Below, one piece after another: positions 1 through 7,537 of a DNA stretch of 12,332 bases (positions are counted from its first letter, which is position 1; each line of letters opens with the position of its first letter). The DNA is taken from the NCBI GenBank assembly GCA_004212135.1, contig RXIE01000029.1, positions 1 to 12,332 on the forward strand. The letters are read 5' to 3'. The position numbers and the translations under genes were made by a program. The DNA comes from Candidatus Methanophagales archaeon ANME-1-THS (GTDB lineage Archaea; Halobacteriota; Syntropharchaeia; Alkanophagales; Methanospirareceae). Under the pieces are notes generated by a model. The model was not told the DNA's origin and did not search any database. It worked only from the letters and a program-made list of their open reading frames with translations.

Positions 1-1
1 G

Positions 2-73
2 GAGAAGAGCATCGAGGAGATCATAGCGAAACGGGCAGCGGCAAGGCCCGCTTCAAAAACAGAGAGGACTTGA
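2..73 (+). CDS. C-terminal tail of an upstream gene (partial)
   Basis: Frame 2 is open from the window edge to a TGA at 71-73 and gives a charged, helix-like tail (EKSIEEIIAKRAAARPASKT followed by ERT). The Glu/Lys/Ala composition looks like a genuine protein C-terminus. The competing frame 1 stays open to about 155 but reads as a His/Gly-rich sequence without pattern. With only 23 codons no family can be assigned. A T6 run at 133-138 could serve as its terminator. Confidence 0.35.
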   Translation, partial: EKSIEEIIAKRAAARPASKTERT

Positions 74-148
74 GCATCCGCGTCGCAGGGGGGAAGAGAG
101 CTCATGGAACGCACGAGACGGGTACCTACCACCTTTTTTGCTCCGGGG

Positions 149-190
149 ATCTTTAAAGATTTTTTAAACTGTTCCAAATATTTTTATTTA
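149..190 (+). promoter_or_regulatory. Promoter region of the first GvpD-like ATPase, with a palindrome
   Basis: An A/T-rich archaeal TATA-like stretch (AAATATTTTTATTTA, 176-190) lies about 50 nt before the ATG at 235, so transcription would start near 208-212 and leave a short leader. Just upstream is a perfect 12-bp palindrome, ATCTTTAAAGAT (149-160), at a place where an archaeal activator or repressor dimer could bind next to TBP/TFB. A GGAG at 220-223 is the only Shine-Dalgarno candidate and sits 11 nt from the start. The TATA assignment is by inspection only. Confidence 0.45.
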
Positions 191-234
191 CCTATACTGT
201 AAGGAAAGTCAACAGGCATGGAGAAACCTCGATC

Positions 235-1605
235 ATGCAGGAAGTAGAAAACGCGCTCAGGTTAATGGAGGGTTATACCCTTTTGCTTAAAGGTGCTCCG
301 GGAACGGGAAAGACCACCTACGCGATAACGCTCCTCCAGCGATTATGCAATGGCGATGCGAAAGGGGTGTATATCTCAACTCGAATCGACCCGACCGCAC
401 TGTACAGGCAGTTCCCCGGTCTGGAGGAACAGGTTCCCCGGAAGAATGTGATTGACGCGACCCAGTCTGAATTCTCAGAGGCTGAGTCTCAAGTGCTCTA
501 CGAGGACCTGACGAGCTTCTTGAGGTCTGTTTACAGCGTGGTTGCAGAGGAGAATGTGACGATTCTTATCATCGATAGCTGGGATGCCGTCTCGTTTCAG
601 ATCGGAAAAGGGGATCAGAACATCGAGAAGCTGGAAACGTCTATGCTGGATATCGCTCGAAAGACAAGGACACATCTCATTTTAATAAGTGAATTTACCG
701 CTGAGAAGAGACTTGATTATCTCGTTGACGGTATTTTACGATTTGAGAAGGTACAGATCGATGCTCGAATCGTGCGAAAGGTCTTTATGGATAAGATGCG
801 GGGTATTCAAGTTCCTCACAGTAACTATCCTTTTACCCTCGAAGGTGGGAAGTTCACCCATTTCGTGAGCCCCGCGACCGAATTAGGCAGTGGTCGGCAT
901 AAGGTAATCAAGGACCCGCAACTACCCGCAGCGTGTTATTCCACCGGGATAGCGGAGCTTGATCGGATAATTGGTGGCTATCCGAAGGGGGGTTTTGTCC
1001 TGTTAGAAATAGCAGATGATAGTATCAGTTGGTCGTATAGACCAATTTTATTCCATACCATCGCCGATTTTTTGCTCAATGACCGTGGCGTGATCTACAT
1101 GCCTGAGGATGGCTCGTATTCCTCTTCGGTGAAGAAGCTTCTGCTGGATTATGTAGGTGCCGAGGTGCTCGGCAAAAACTTGCGGATGCCAACGACCGCG
1201 GAAACTGAAATGGGAGACCAGTGTTTATTCCACGTTGCGTCCGAACTCGAGAGCCTTAACCGCCACTTTGAGATTTATAAAGAGCTAAAGAAGCCGATAT
1301 TGCATGTCCTCGGCTTAACCAGGCTGAATATCTACTCGGAGGATGAGTTGAGGAGAACGCTTTCAGACGCAGTTTCATGGATGAGAACGACTAATGATGT
1401 CTTAATTGGCGTTTTGAAACCTTCTGCAAAGCTGAAGAACGAGATCTGTGAGATGGCTGATGTGCATCTCCGGTTCATACCACTCAACGGCACGCTGAAT
1501 CTTTATGGTGTGAAGCCGCATACCGTGATCTACAATATCTCGCCTTTGCCTCACCGTAAAGAAGAGGAGGGGTATCACCAGCTCAAGTTCATTCCCTTTG
1601 TGTGA
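235..1605 (+). CDS. GvpD/RAD55-like dual-domain RecA-fold ATPase
   Basis: A 456-residue cytoplasmic P-loop protein of the KaiC/RAD55/GvpD group (COG0467-like), with no signal peptide or membrane segment. Domain 1 (about 1-212) has a Walker A GAPGTGKTT at 20-28, the patterns YISTR (46-50) and IDATQSE (73-79), and a Walker B strand TILIIDS (109-115, Asp114) followed by WD. Domain 2 (about 236-456) opens with the KaiC/RadA-type phrase STGIAELDRIIGG, but the P-loop position reads EIADDSISW, so Walker A is lost. Domain 2 is therefore probably structural or regulatory. GvpD in haloarchaea regulates gas vesicle genes, and FlaH/ArlH is the RecA-like partner of the archaellum motor. The adjacent FlaI/FlaJ-type genes make a motor or regulatory role in pilus assembly more likely here, but that is inference. 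A paralogue starts at 11107. The gene is monocistronic, with its own promoter and terminator. Confidence 0.85.
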   Translation: MQEVENALRLMEGYTLLLKGAPGTGKTTYAITLLQRLCNGDAKGVYISTRIDPTALYRQFPGLEEQVPRKNVIDATQSEFSEAESQVLYEDLTSFLRSVYSVVAEENVTILIIDSWDAVSFQIGKGDQNIEKLETSMLDIARKTRTHLILISEFTAEKRLDYLVDGILRFEKVQIDARIVRKVFMDKMRGIQVPHSNYPFTLEGGKFTHFVSPATELGSGRHKVIKDPQLPAACYSTGIAELDRIIGGYPKGGFVLLEIADDSISWSYRPILFHTIADFLLNDRGVIYMPEDGSYSSSVKKLLLDYVGAEVLGKNLRMPTTAETEMGDQCLFHVASELESLNRHFEIYKELKKPILHVLGLTRLNIYSEDELRRTLSDAVSWMRTTNDVLIGVLKPSAKLKNEICEMADVHLRFIPLNGTLNLYGVKPHTVIYNISPLPHRKEEEGYHQLKFIPFV

Positions 1606-1637
1606 GCACTGGCTGGAACCTGCTCTGCTCGACGACC

Positions 1638-1675
1638 GGTATATCTAAAACCGGAATATACCTCTAATTTTTTTT
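1638..1675 (+). terminator. Hairpin plus T8 terminator after the GvpD-like gene
   Basis: GGTATAT (1638-1644) pairs perfectly with ATATACC (1656-1662) across an 11-nt loop. An uninterrupted T8 follows at 1668-1675. The element begins 33 nt after the stop codon at 1603-1605 and precedes the next promoter. Archaeal termination depends mainly on the T-run, so the T8 is the stronger part of the evidence. Confidence 0.55.
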
Positions 1676-1733
1676 ACACATATCATGAATTATTTTTACG
1701 AGTATTGACAGAATTTTGTAACCCTGATATAGC

Positions 1734-1782
1734 TATATAAGCCATTCGACTGATCTACTTATCAAAGAGAGACGGAGAGAAC
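1734..1782 (+). promoter_or_regulatory. Promoter and RBS of the secretion ATPase operon
   Basis: A TATATAA box (1734-1740) lies 42 nt before the GTG start, which places transcription initiation near 1760-1765 and leaves about a 20-nt leader. The Shine-Dalgarno GGAG at 1774-1777, followed by a 5-nt gap, decides the GTG start at 1783. No other promoter is visible before 5203, so this one probably drives all three downstream genes. Confidence 0.6.
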
Positions 1783-3345
1783 GTGGAAGAATACTGGAGA
1801 ACAATCCTACAATTCGGGAAAAAGGGAGATGGAGCAAGGAAGGAGGAACGTGAAGAGGAGCAAGAACCCCCGGTCAAGAATGCGATACACGAGCAGACCG
1901 GGGTAGAGCTCGAGCGATATTCCGTGAATGAGCCCTATGCAGAGATCAGAATTGTCAACTCTTCACCACCGCTCTACGAAGTACTGGAGCCTGAATTATC
2001 GATCGGTGAGGAGGAGTTATTACAGGAGATCAAAACCTACCTCTACGAGACGATCGACCTTAGTTTCGCCCGTGTTCCGGACCACGATCAGTTCCTGAGG
2101 GAGAAGGTAGAAGCTCTGATTGGAGATTTAGGCATACCAGTGAGCCCTCAGAGATTGGACACGCTCATGTATTACGTCAAGCGTGATTTCATTGGCTATG
2201 GTAAGTTAGATCCGATCATACGAGATAAGATGGCTGAAGACATCTCGGCTGATGGCCCGGGAATCCCGCTCTATGTCTATCATCGACGATACGGCTCGAT
2301 CGAAACGAACGTTACATTTGATAAGACGGACTTAGATGCCATGATTTATAAATTGGCACAGCGCGGTGGCAGACACATCTCGATGGCAAAACCACTCCTG
2401 GATGCTTCGCTCCCCACCAAGGATCGATTACAATTGAGCATCGGCAACGAAATAACGACAAGAGGTTCGACGTTTACCATCCGGAAGTTTAAGGAGATAC
2501 CAATTACGCCGATCGAGCTTATCGATTATGGGACGTTCTCGGTAGAGATGATCGCGTATCTCTGGATGGCGGTCGAACATGGCTCGAATATACTCATTTC
2601 CGGTGGGACTGCGTCGGGGAAAACCACGGTTTTAAACGCTATTTCAATGTTTATACCCCCGGAAAGTAAGATTGTATCCATCGAGGATACCCGGGAAATA
2701 AATCTCCTGCACCAGAATTGGATTCCCGCGGTGACCCGCGAGGCAGAAGAAGGGGGGCGTTCAATCGACATGTTTACTTTGTTACGAGCTGCGCTCAGGC
2801 AACGGCCGGAATATATCCTGGTCGGTGAGGTGAGAGGACAGGAAGCATACACACTCTTCCAGGCGATGGCAACCGGGCACATCACGCTGTCAACGGTCCA
2901 CGCGGATTCCGCGGATGCGATCGTAAAACGGCTGACCAAGCCACCAATTGATGTGCCCCTGATGCTGCTCGATAGCCTGGACATCATACCGATCCAGAGG
3001 GCGGTGAAGGTGGGAAATCGAAGGGTGAGGAGATGCACGCAAATCATGGAAGTAACCGGTATTGATTTTGATAATGAGTCGCTCAAAACGAACGAACTCT
3101 TCAGTTGGCGACCGGATAAATTCATATTCTCGAAAGAATCGAATGTCTTCGTCGAGATCATGGATTCGCTCAACATGGACGAGCATGAATTGTCAGAGGA
3201 GTTTGCACGCAGGGCCAAAATTCTGGAGTGGATGCTCAAGACGGGTATGAATGACTTCGAGTCGCTCAGCAAGATGATCTTCGAGTATAGCCTAAACCCG
3301 GGCGATATAGAAAAACAAATTGAGGATGAACATGGATCTCCATGA
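1783..3345 (+). CDS. Type II/IV secretion system (pilus/archaellum-type) assembly ATPase
   Basis: A 520-residue hexameric-type secretion ATPase of the VirB11/GspE/FlaI/TadA family, expected to power pilin extraction and filament assembly from the cytoplasmic face of the membrane. It starts with GTG. Residues 1-35 are a charged, probably disordered extension. The N-terminal domain spans about 75-240 and the ATPase core about 245-420. Visible motifs are Walker A GGTASGKT (274-281), an Asp box SIEDTRE (299-305), Walker B YILVGEVRGQE (344-354, with Glu349) and a His box TGHITLSTVHADS (364-376). The C-terminal 100 residues are typical of archaeal FlaI-like members. The 3' end overlaps the next gene by 14 nt, so translation is probably coupled to the platform protein. 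FlaI, archaeal PilB and TadA cannot be separated by eye. With no archaellin or other fla genes present and pilins nearby, a pilus system is favoured. Confidence 0.95.
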   Translation: MEEYWRTILQFGKKGDGARKEEREEEQEPPVKNAIHEQTGVELERYSVNEPYAEIRIVNSSPPLYEVLEPELSIGEEELLQEIKTYLYETIDLSFARVPDHDQFLREKVEALIGDLGIPVSPQRLDTLMYYVKRDFIGYGKLDPIIRDKMAEDISADGPGIPLYVYHRRYGSIETNVTFDKTDLDAMIYKLAQRGGRHISMAKPLLDASLPTKDRLQLSIGNEITTRGSTFTIRKFKEIPITPIELIDYGTFSVEMIAYLWMAVEHGSNILISGGTASGKTTVLNAISMFIPPESKIVSIEDTREINLLHQNWIPAVTREAEEGGRSIDMFTLLRAALRQRPEYILVGEVRGQEAYTLFQAMATGHITLSTVHADSADAIVKRLTKPPIDVPLMLLDSLDIIPIQRAVKVGNRRVRRCTQIMEVTGIDFDNESLKTNELFSWRPDKFIFSKESNVFVEIMDSLNMDEHELSEEFARRAKILEWMLKTGMNDFESLSKMIFEYSLNPGDIEKQIEDEHGSP

Positions 3346-4255
3346 GCTCGCATTCGGTCTATTTGGCGAGTATTTCAGGAAGAGAAGAGCGAAATTCAGT
3401 TCAGTACGAGAGCATCTTCTGAAAGCGCGGATATACGTGCCGGTGGAGCGATGGCTCTCAAATGCGGTTCTTTATGCGCTTATAAGCGCGATTGCGGCCC
3501 TCAGCATCTATCTCCTCCTGAAGAGCATACTCAAGGTTCATTTCTCGGCTCCTCTTCCCTCAGACCTCACGTCTCCTGCTGAGTTAGGTACAGCGGGCGC
3601 CTTTTCTTTTCCGTTTGGGTTCATCGACTTCGTGCTCATGCTCATGGTTATTCTAATCGCCTTCTTTTCGGTCTTCTTCAGCTTTTATTTCTTCCCGAAG
3701 ATCAAGGTGTGGGAACGACGAGGGAGAATAGAAGCGTTTCTCCCTTATGCGATCGGGTACATCTCCTCGATGGCGTCCATTGGAGTGATTCCCTATGAGA
3801 TATTCAAGAAGCTCTCGGAGATGGAGGGCAGCTACGGCGAGGTGAGCATGGAAGCAAAGCAGATCGTGCGCGATGTCGAAGTGCTCGGCTTTGATTTTAT
3901 CACCGCACTGAGAAACCTGACCACGCTGACAGCTTCCCTCCAGATGAAGTCGTTCTTGCAAGGGGCGGTCACGACCGCGCTCTCCGGCGGTGAAATGGGT
4001 CCGTACTTCATCAACGCAGCGAAGCAATATATGGAGGACCGGAGGAGGAAATACGGGGATTTTATCACCATGCTCGGTCTCTTTGCCGAGTTTTATGTGG
4101 TGGGACTGGTTGCCGCGCCACTCCTGATCATGGTGGTGATGGCGATCATGTGCTTCCTCGGCTCAGCTTCTCTCGCAACGCTTGCAGCAATCGTGTACAT
4201 CATTATCCCGCTTGGTTCTGCGGGGTTTATCTTTTTGATTGGTCTGTATTCGTGA
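3332..4255 (+). CDS. T2SSF/FlaJ-TadC-like pilus platform membrane protein (first)
   Basis: A 307-residue polytopic membrane protein, the first of a pair forming the inner-membrane platform for the ATPase. Hydrophobic segments lie at about 45-66, 98-121, 248-275 and 281-305. Between them, residues about 131-240 form a cytoplasmic T2SSF/FlaJ helical domain with the family phrases RIEAFLPYAIGYISSMASIGV and SGGEMGPYF. A possible TTG start at 3320 and an ATG at 3326 exist, but GAGG at 3322-3325 is 6 nt from the ATG at 3332, so 3332 is preferred. That start overlaps the ATPase gene by 14 nt. Many archaeal FlaJ proteins carry two T2SSF domains in one chain. Here the two copies are separate genes, as in bacterial TadB/TadC. 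The protein is about the usual length for a single-domain member. Confidence 0.9.
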   Translation: MDLHELAFGLFGEYFRKRRAKFSSVREHLLKARIYVPVERWLSNAVLYALISAIAALSIYLLLKSILKVHFSAPLPSDLTSPAELGTAGAFSFPFGFIDFVLMLMVILIAFFSVFFSFYFFPKIKVWERRGRIEAFLPYAIGYISSMASIGVIPYEIFKKLSEMEGSYGEVSMEAKQIVRDVEVLGFDFITALRNLTTLTASLQMKSFLQGAVTTALSGGEMGPYFINAAKQYMEDRRRKYGDFITMLGLFAEFYVVGLVAAPLLIMVVMAIMCFLGSASLATLAAIVYIIIPLGSAGFIFLIGLYS

Positions 4256-4267
4256 GGCGTTATAACA

Positions 4268-5203
4268 ATGGCGGATGAGATTCTGGAGAAACTGGCGAAG
4301 AAGAAGAGAAAGAAGGACCTCATGAGCTTCTTCAGGGACCCTATGGGGTTCATCCGGGCTAACCCGGTACGATTGAGCTACCTATCAGGGGCTCTTGGCG
4401 GATGCCTCGTGCTCATCTCTTATCTCACCGATTTGGAGTTTGTTGCACCGTATGATGCGTACATCTTAGCGGGTATCGTGGCGTTCATGCCCCCAGCGTA
4501 TTATAGTTACAGTGAACAGAAGAGGATCAAGAAAGCCGAAGATGCGTTCCCTGATCTGCTCCGTGACCTTGCACAGGCGAAGCGAGCGGGGCTCTCACTG
4601 ATCGATGCGGTTACACTTACGACGGAAGGGGATTATGGAGTGCTCACCGAGGGTATGAGAAAGATTGCCGCCCAACTCACCTGGGGTGTCCCGATCGAGG
4701 ATACCCTGCAGATGTTTGCGAAGCGATATCCGACACGAATCATCAAACGTTCGATAGAAATGATCATCGAGGGCTACAAGACCGGAGGCGAGGTCGGTGA
4801 GGTACTCAAGATCGCGGCGGATGACGTTATGGAGTTGAAATCGCTGGAGAAGAGAAGGACCGCAGATATGAGCCCGTATGTAATGGTCTGCTACGTTACC
4901 TTCTTTGTCTTCTTGGGCGTCTTACTGGTACTCTATCACTCGTTCATCCCGACGATGGTGGAAGCAGGTGAAGCTGTTGCTGAATCTGGAGCTACTGGAC
5001 GGGGTGGCGTGATGATCAGAGGCGTAGATGTGGAGACCCTGAAGATGCTCTTCTTCCATTGCGGGATTATCCAAGGAGTATGTTCAGGATTAGTAGCGGG
5101 GAAGTTAGGAGAAGGTAAAGTCATCGCGGGATTAAAGCATGCGATTATCCTGGCATCAGCGGCATTTGGACTCTTTGCTATCCTGAAGATTATGCCCCTG
5201 TAA
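4268..5203 (+). CDS. T2SSF/FlaJ-TadC-like pilus platform membrane protein (second)
   Basis: A 311-residue partner of the preceding protein. A basic N-terminus (KKKRKK at 11-16) is followed by membrane segments at about 37-54 and 62-80, and then a T2SSF domain at about 93-200 with DAFPDLLRDLAQAKRAGLSL and EGYKTGGEVGEVL, the classic GG-containing second half of the fold. Hydrophobic segments follow at about 203-226, 258-278 and 289-308. The ATG is 12 nt after the previous stop, and a GAGG that overlaps that stop serves as Shine-Dalgarno. The gene ends only 21 bp from the stop of the convergent minus-strand gene, with no clear hairpin between them. The two T2SSF proteins probably form a heteromeric platform, which is inferred from the Tad and archaellum systems. 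Confidence 0.9.
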   Translation: MADEILEKLAKKKRKKDLMSFFRDPMGFIRANPVRLSYLSGALGGCLVLISYLTDLEFVAPYDAYILAGIVAFMPPAYYSYSEQKRIKKAEDAFPDLLRDLAQAKRAGLSLIDAVTLTTEGDYGVLTEGMRKIAAQLTWGVPIEDTLQMFAKRYPTRIIKRSIEMIIEGYKTGGEVGEVLKIAADDVMELKSLEKRRTADMSPYVMVCYVTFFVFLGVLLVLYHSFIPTMVEAGEAVAESGATGRGGVMIRGVDVETLKMLFFHCGIIQGVCSGLVAGKLGEGKVIAGLKHAIILASAAFGLFAILKIMPL

Positions 5204-5224
5204 GTCAGACTCGAAGAACGTGAT

Positions 5225-7378
5225 TCATACTTGGAGTTTAACCTCAACCTCGGTCTTTTCCAGATACAGGATCACACCTTTCTTCAAGTCGACCTTCACC
5301 GTATTGCCCGTACTATTGATACTGTAGAATGAAGCGTCCAATCCCGCATCTTGAAACTTCCTCGTAAACCAGGTACTCCAGACCTGGGGATACTCGGTAG
5401 TAAGGGCGAGCGTCAAATTAGGATATTGCAAACTGCCCGCGAGTAAATTGTAGCTCTTGAAGGTGCTCGCCACTGACGCCGTTGATGCTCCGGAGGATGA
5501 ATAGTTGCTACCGGTCAAATTTATGAGTGAGATTTTTAATGCCGATTTGCCACTCGCGTTCGTAATTATAATGGGTGGTTCCTGGAGCATAAAGCCCCCC
5601 TCTTTTTGGAACTTAATGACCGAACCGTGCTCATACACAAGCTTCTGGTTGGGATAATACAGGTAGTTGGAGCTGAATTTGATGCTTCCTGAGGCGGTTG
5701 CGAGCGTAGGACTTTGGGGAGCGAAGGAATAATTGACTTTGAACTTGGTCAACGCTGGAGTAAAAGCGTCATCAACAGTTGACAGGTCCGCCCGGAATTG
5801 AATGTACTGATGTCCAACCGGAGAAACAGAGCTTACACCCCGCACATCAATTTTATTCGTCCCATCTTTCGAGGTGAGCGCCGGACATGCCTCCCAGGGA
5901 GTTGCATGAACCATGCTTTGATTCCAATCAGTTCTGACTTTCAGACCAATCGTTTGACCGCTTAACACAGTATCCCAGATCAGCTCGCCATACGAGACGC
6001 TCTCATTTCCCGTATTATACACCGTGGAGACGAAGTACCCGGACTTATAATAAAGGCCTCCAGAAGGGGGGGTATAATCGTCTTTGCTATCCCAAATAGT
6101 ACCGTCAGATCCGGTATTTCCCGTACAGCCACCCGCCCCCCCTGCCCCTGAATTCGCTGACCAATCTTTATTCGAGGTCAATTGATCATAAAATACCTTG
6201 ATTCGTCCCCCACCACCTCCTCCACCGCCATCACCACTACTCCCCACACCTTGCCCTCCCTTACCGCCATTTGCAGAGAGCTTGCCGGTGATCGTAACGT
6301 GTCTGCCACTTATCAGAATGCCGCCCCCGCTGCCTCCACCACCGCCGCCCGCATCACCACTTCCCGCGGCACCATCCGCACCATTGACAAAGATGGCTCC
6401 CGCAATGGTTATCGTCTCGGCATCCAGCCAGACAGCTCCACCACCCGCACCGCCCGCACCCGCAGTTCCATATTCCGGGAGATCTGTATAGATACCACCT
6501 GCCCCCCCTGAGCCCATGTAGAGCGTGCGGTCTTGCTTGTTATCATAGGTTGCTCCTCCCAATCCTCCATACGATGGGCAACCGCCTATGCCACCTCCAC
6601 CACCATAGCCCCCACCACCCCCGCCATTGCCATAATAATATCCGGCTGTGGGTGGATATCCACGACCAGTGCCAAACCCTGCTGCTCCCTTGAGACCACC
6701 CGGACTCCCACTGCCATTCGCGTCTATCTTTGAGCTAGCATCGATGGTGATGCTGGTGGCGAAGATCTTCAAAACCCCCGTATTTGGTTTCACGTATAAG
6801 ACACTGTTATTGGTGAGGGTGACCTCAGTGTAGTAATACACATACGGGGAGATTAAGCCCCCGGATAGTTCCATTTGCGTATTATCCAGGATTAAATTCG
6901 CTGCGGTCGGCGCTGCAAGCCGTACCATGCCAAAAGACGTGTCCACCCGTTTGGAGTTATTTTGATCGCAATACTCGGTGAAGGTGAGACTTGCATTAGG
7001 AATTGTCCAATTCCCGCCTGCACTGCCGCTTCCCACAACGGGAACGATGACCTCGAGTTGTTCCGCTCCTGGATCGAAGAGCAGGTTTGCACCGGGTGAT
7101 GAGCCGGTGAGGATCGAGGCTTTATCAGGCGCCATTGTTATGGTCGCTGTTCGCTCAAACTCCTCGCCTTTTAGACCATCAATGAGCACTTTGAGTTTTG
7201 AGAAGTCATCGGCGACGGCGGCGGTATGTTGAGCTTCGTTATCCTTCGTCCATGCCGGGATTTGGGAGGCAAGATAGATACTCGATACGGAGAGAAGGAT
7301 ACCCATAATCAAGACGACGCCGATCATCTCAGCCTGTGCAGCCTCGGCTCGGGTGAAGTTTTTAGCTCGCCGCGTCAT
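5225..7378 (-). CDS. Giant glycine-rich pilin-like surface protein (intact tandem copy)
   Basis: A 717-residue exported protein anchored by or assembled through an archaeal pilin-type N-terminus: a basic leader (MTRRAKNFTR), then a hydrophobic helix of about 18-40 (MIGVVLIMGILLSVSSIYL). Residues about 50-115 and 555-717 resemble the body of archaeal DUF7289-like pilin-related proteins, including GSVIKFQKEGGFMLQEPP. Between them lies an inserted block. Residues about 220-395 are extremely glycine-rich, with GGGGGGSGGGILISG and GGGGGGGGRIKVFYD, the type seen in large bacterial adhesins. Residues about 440-550 look like a beta-sandwich module. Many N-X-S/T sequons point to the cell exterior. Short pilins are usually 130-200 residues, so this is far larger. 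It could be a minor tip pilin or adhesin, or an S-layer-associated protein. It lies convergent to the secretion operon and is paralogous to the gene at 7538-9681. Confidence 0.85.
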   Translation of the reverse strand: MTRRAKNFTRAEAAQAEMIGVVLIMGILLSVSSIYLASQIPAWTKDNEAQHTAAVADDFSKLKVLIDGLKGEEFERTATITMAPDKASILTGSSPGANLLFDPGAEQLEVIVPVVGSGSAGGNWTIPNASLTFTEYCDQNNSKRVDTSFGMVRLAAPTAANLILDNTQMELSGGLISPYVYYYTEVTLTNNSVLYVKPNTGVLKIFATSITIDASSKIDANGSGSPGGLKGAAGFGTGRGYPPTAGYYYGNGGGGGGYGGGGGIGGCPSYGGLGGATYDNKQDRTLYMGSGGAGGIYTDLPEYGTAGAGGAGGGAVWLDAETITIAGAIFVNGADGAAGSGDAGGGGGGSGGGILISGRHVTITGKLSANGGKGGQGVGSSGDGGGGGGGGRIKVFYDQLTSNKDWSANSGAGGAGGCTGNTGSDGTIWDSKDDYTPPSGGLYYKSGYFVSTVYNTGNESVSYGELIWDTVLSGQTIGLKVRTDWNQSMVHATPWEACPALTSKDGTNKIDVRGVSSVSPVGHQYIQFRADLSTVDDAFTPALTKFKVNYSFAPQSPTLATASGSIKFSSNYLYYPNQKLVYEHGSVIKFQKEGGFMLQEPPIIITNASGKSALKISLINLTGSNYSSSGASTASVASTFKSYNLLAGSLQYPNLTLALTTEYPQVWSTWFTRKFQDAGLDASFYSINSTGNTVKVDLKKGVILYLEKTEVEVKLQV

Positions 7379-7537
7379 GCTCTGCTCTCACTTCTCGGTT
7401 GAGCGCGGATCAATAAAAAGCTATAGACATTCGATAGAAATATGACTAATATATATCAATTATTTTGAAAACATTAGATGAATACCTCCTTCACGTATGA
7501 TGGTAAGATATGGTGAGAACCGCGATTCCGTACGTAT
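7379..7537 (-). promoter_or_regulatory. Duplicated upstream region of the intact giant pilin
   Basis: This gene-free spacer holds the promoter of the minus-strand gene starting at 7378. On the minus strand a TATA-like ATTGATATATATTA lies at 7447-7460, and a second A/T element, CTTTTTATT, lies at about 7411-7419. Both are conserved in the spacer 9682-9820 ahead of the paralogue, as is the stretch just before the ATG (GCTCAACCGAGAA). The far end carries an ATG at 7510 in the same sequence context as the start of the small gene at 9821, so the whole divergent promoter was copied. Confidence 0.55.
7510..7537 (+). pseudogene. Truncated remnant of the small RHH-like gene start
   Basis: The stretch GATGGTAAGATATGGTGAGA, followed by ATTCCGTACGTATTT, matches the region around the start of the small gene at 9821 (GATGGTGAGATATGGTGAGA, then ATTCGGTCGTGTTT), with a few substitutions and one gap. 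The match stops at about 7537, exactly where the C-terminal end of the second giant pilin begins on the other strand. It is best read as the first ten or so codons of the regulator gene carried along by the tandem duplication. It is too short to encode anything useful. Confidence 0.5.

Larger units (their letters stand above)
5225..7537. repeat. Tandem duplication, unit A (~2.3 kb)
   Basis: This unit contains the intact giant pilin gene, its upstream spacer and the truncated start of the RHH-like gene. Gene starts in units A and B are 2303 bp apart, stops 2313 bp apart, and the two ATGs of the small gene (7510 and 9821) 2311 bp apart, which fits a head-to-tail duplication of one block. Protein similarity is high over the full length but with many substitutions, so the event is not recent. 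Confidence 0.75.

Noticed and set aside
104..202. Possible 32-codon ORF with a purine-rich RBS upstream of the first ATPase
   Set aside because: It runs through the TATA-like element of the next gene and its product has no protein-like pattern beyond chance.
235..1605. Gas vesicle locus
   Set aside because: The ATPase resembles GvpD, but no GvpA-type structural protein or other gvp gene is present. The neighbours are pilus genes.
2526..3353. 275-codon minus-strand open frame antisense to the secretion ATPase
   Set aside because: It is a serine/isoleucine-rich shadow of a gene with clear Walker and His-box motifs on the plus strand.
6190..6240. CCACCACC/CCTCC-type repeats that might be a CRISPR or minisatellite
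   Set aside because: They are irregular codon-level repeats of the polyglycine coding region. There are no uniform spacers or repeat units.
6182..6511. Proline- and threonine-rich plus-strand open frames over the glycine-rich part of the minus-strand gene (also 8567-8788)
   Set aside because: They are the antisense of GGN glycine codons, which read as CCN proline in the opposite strand. There is no RBS or family pattern.
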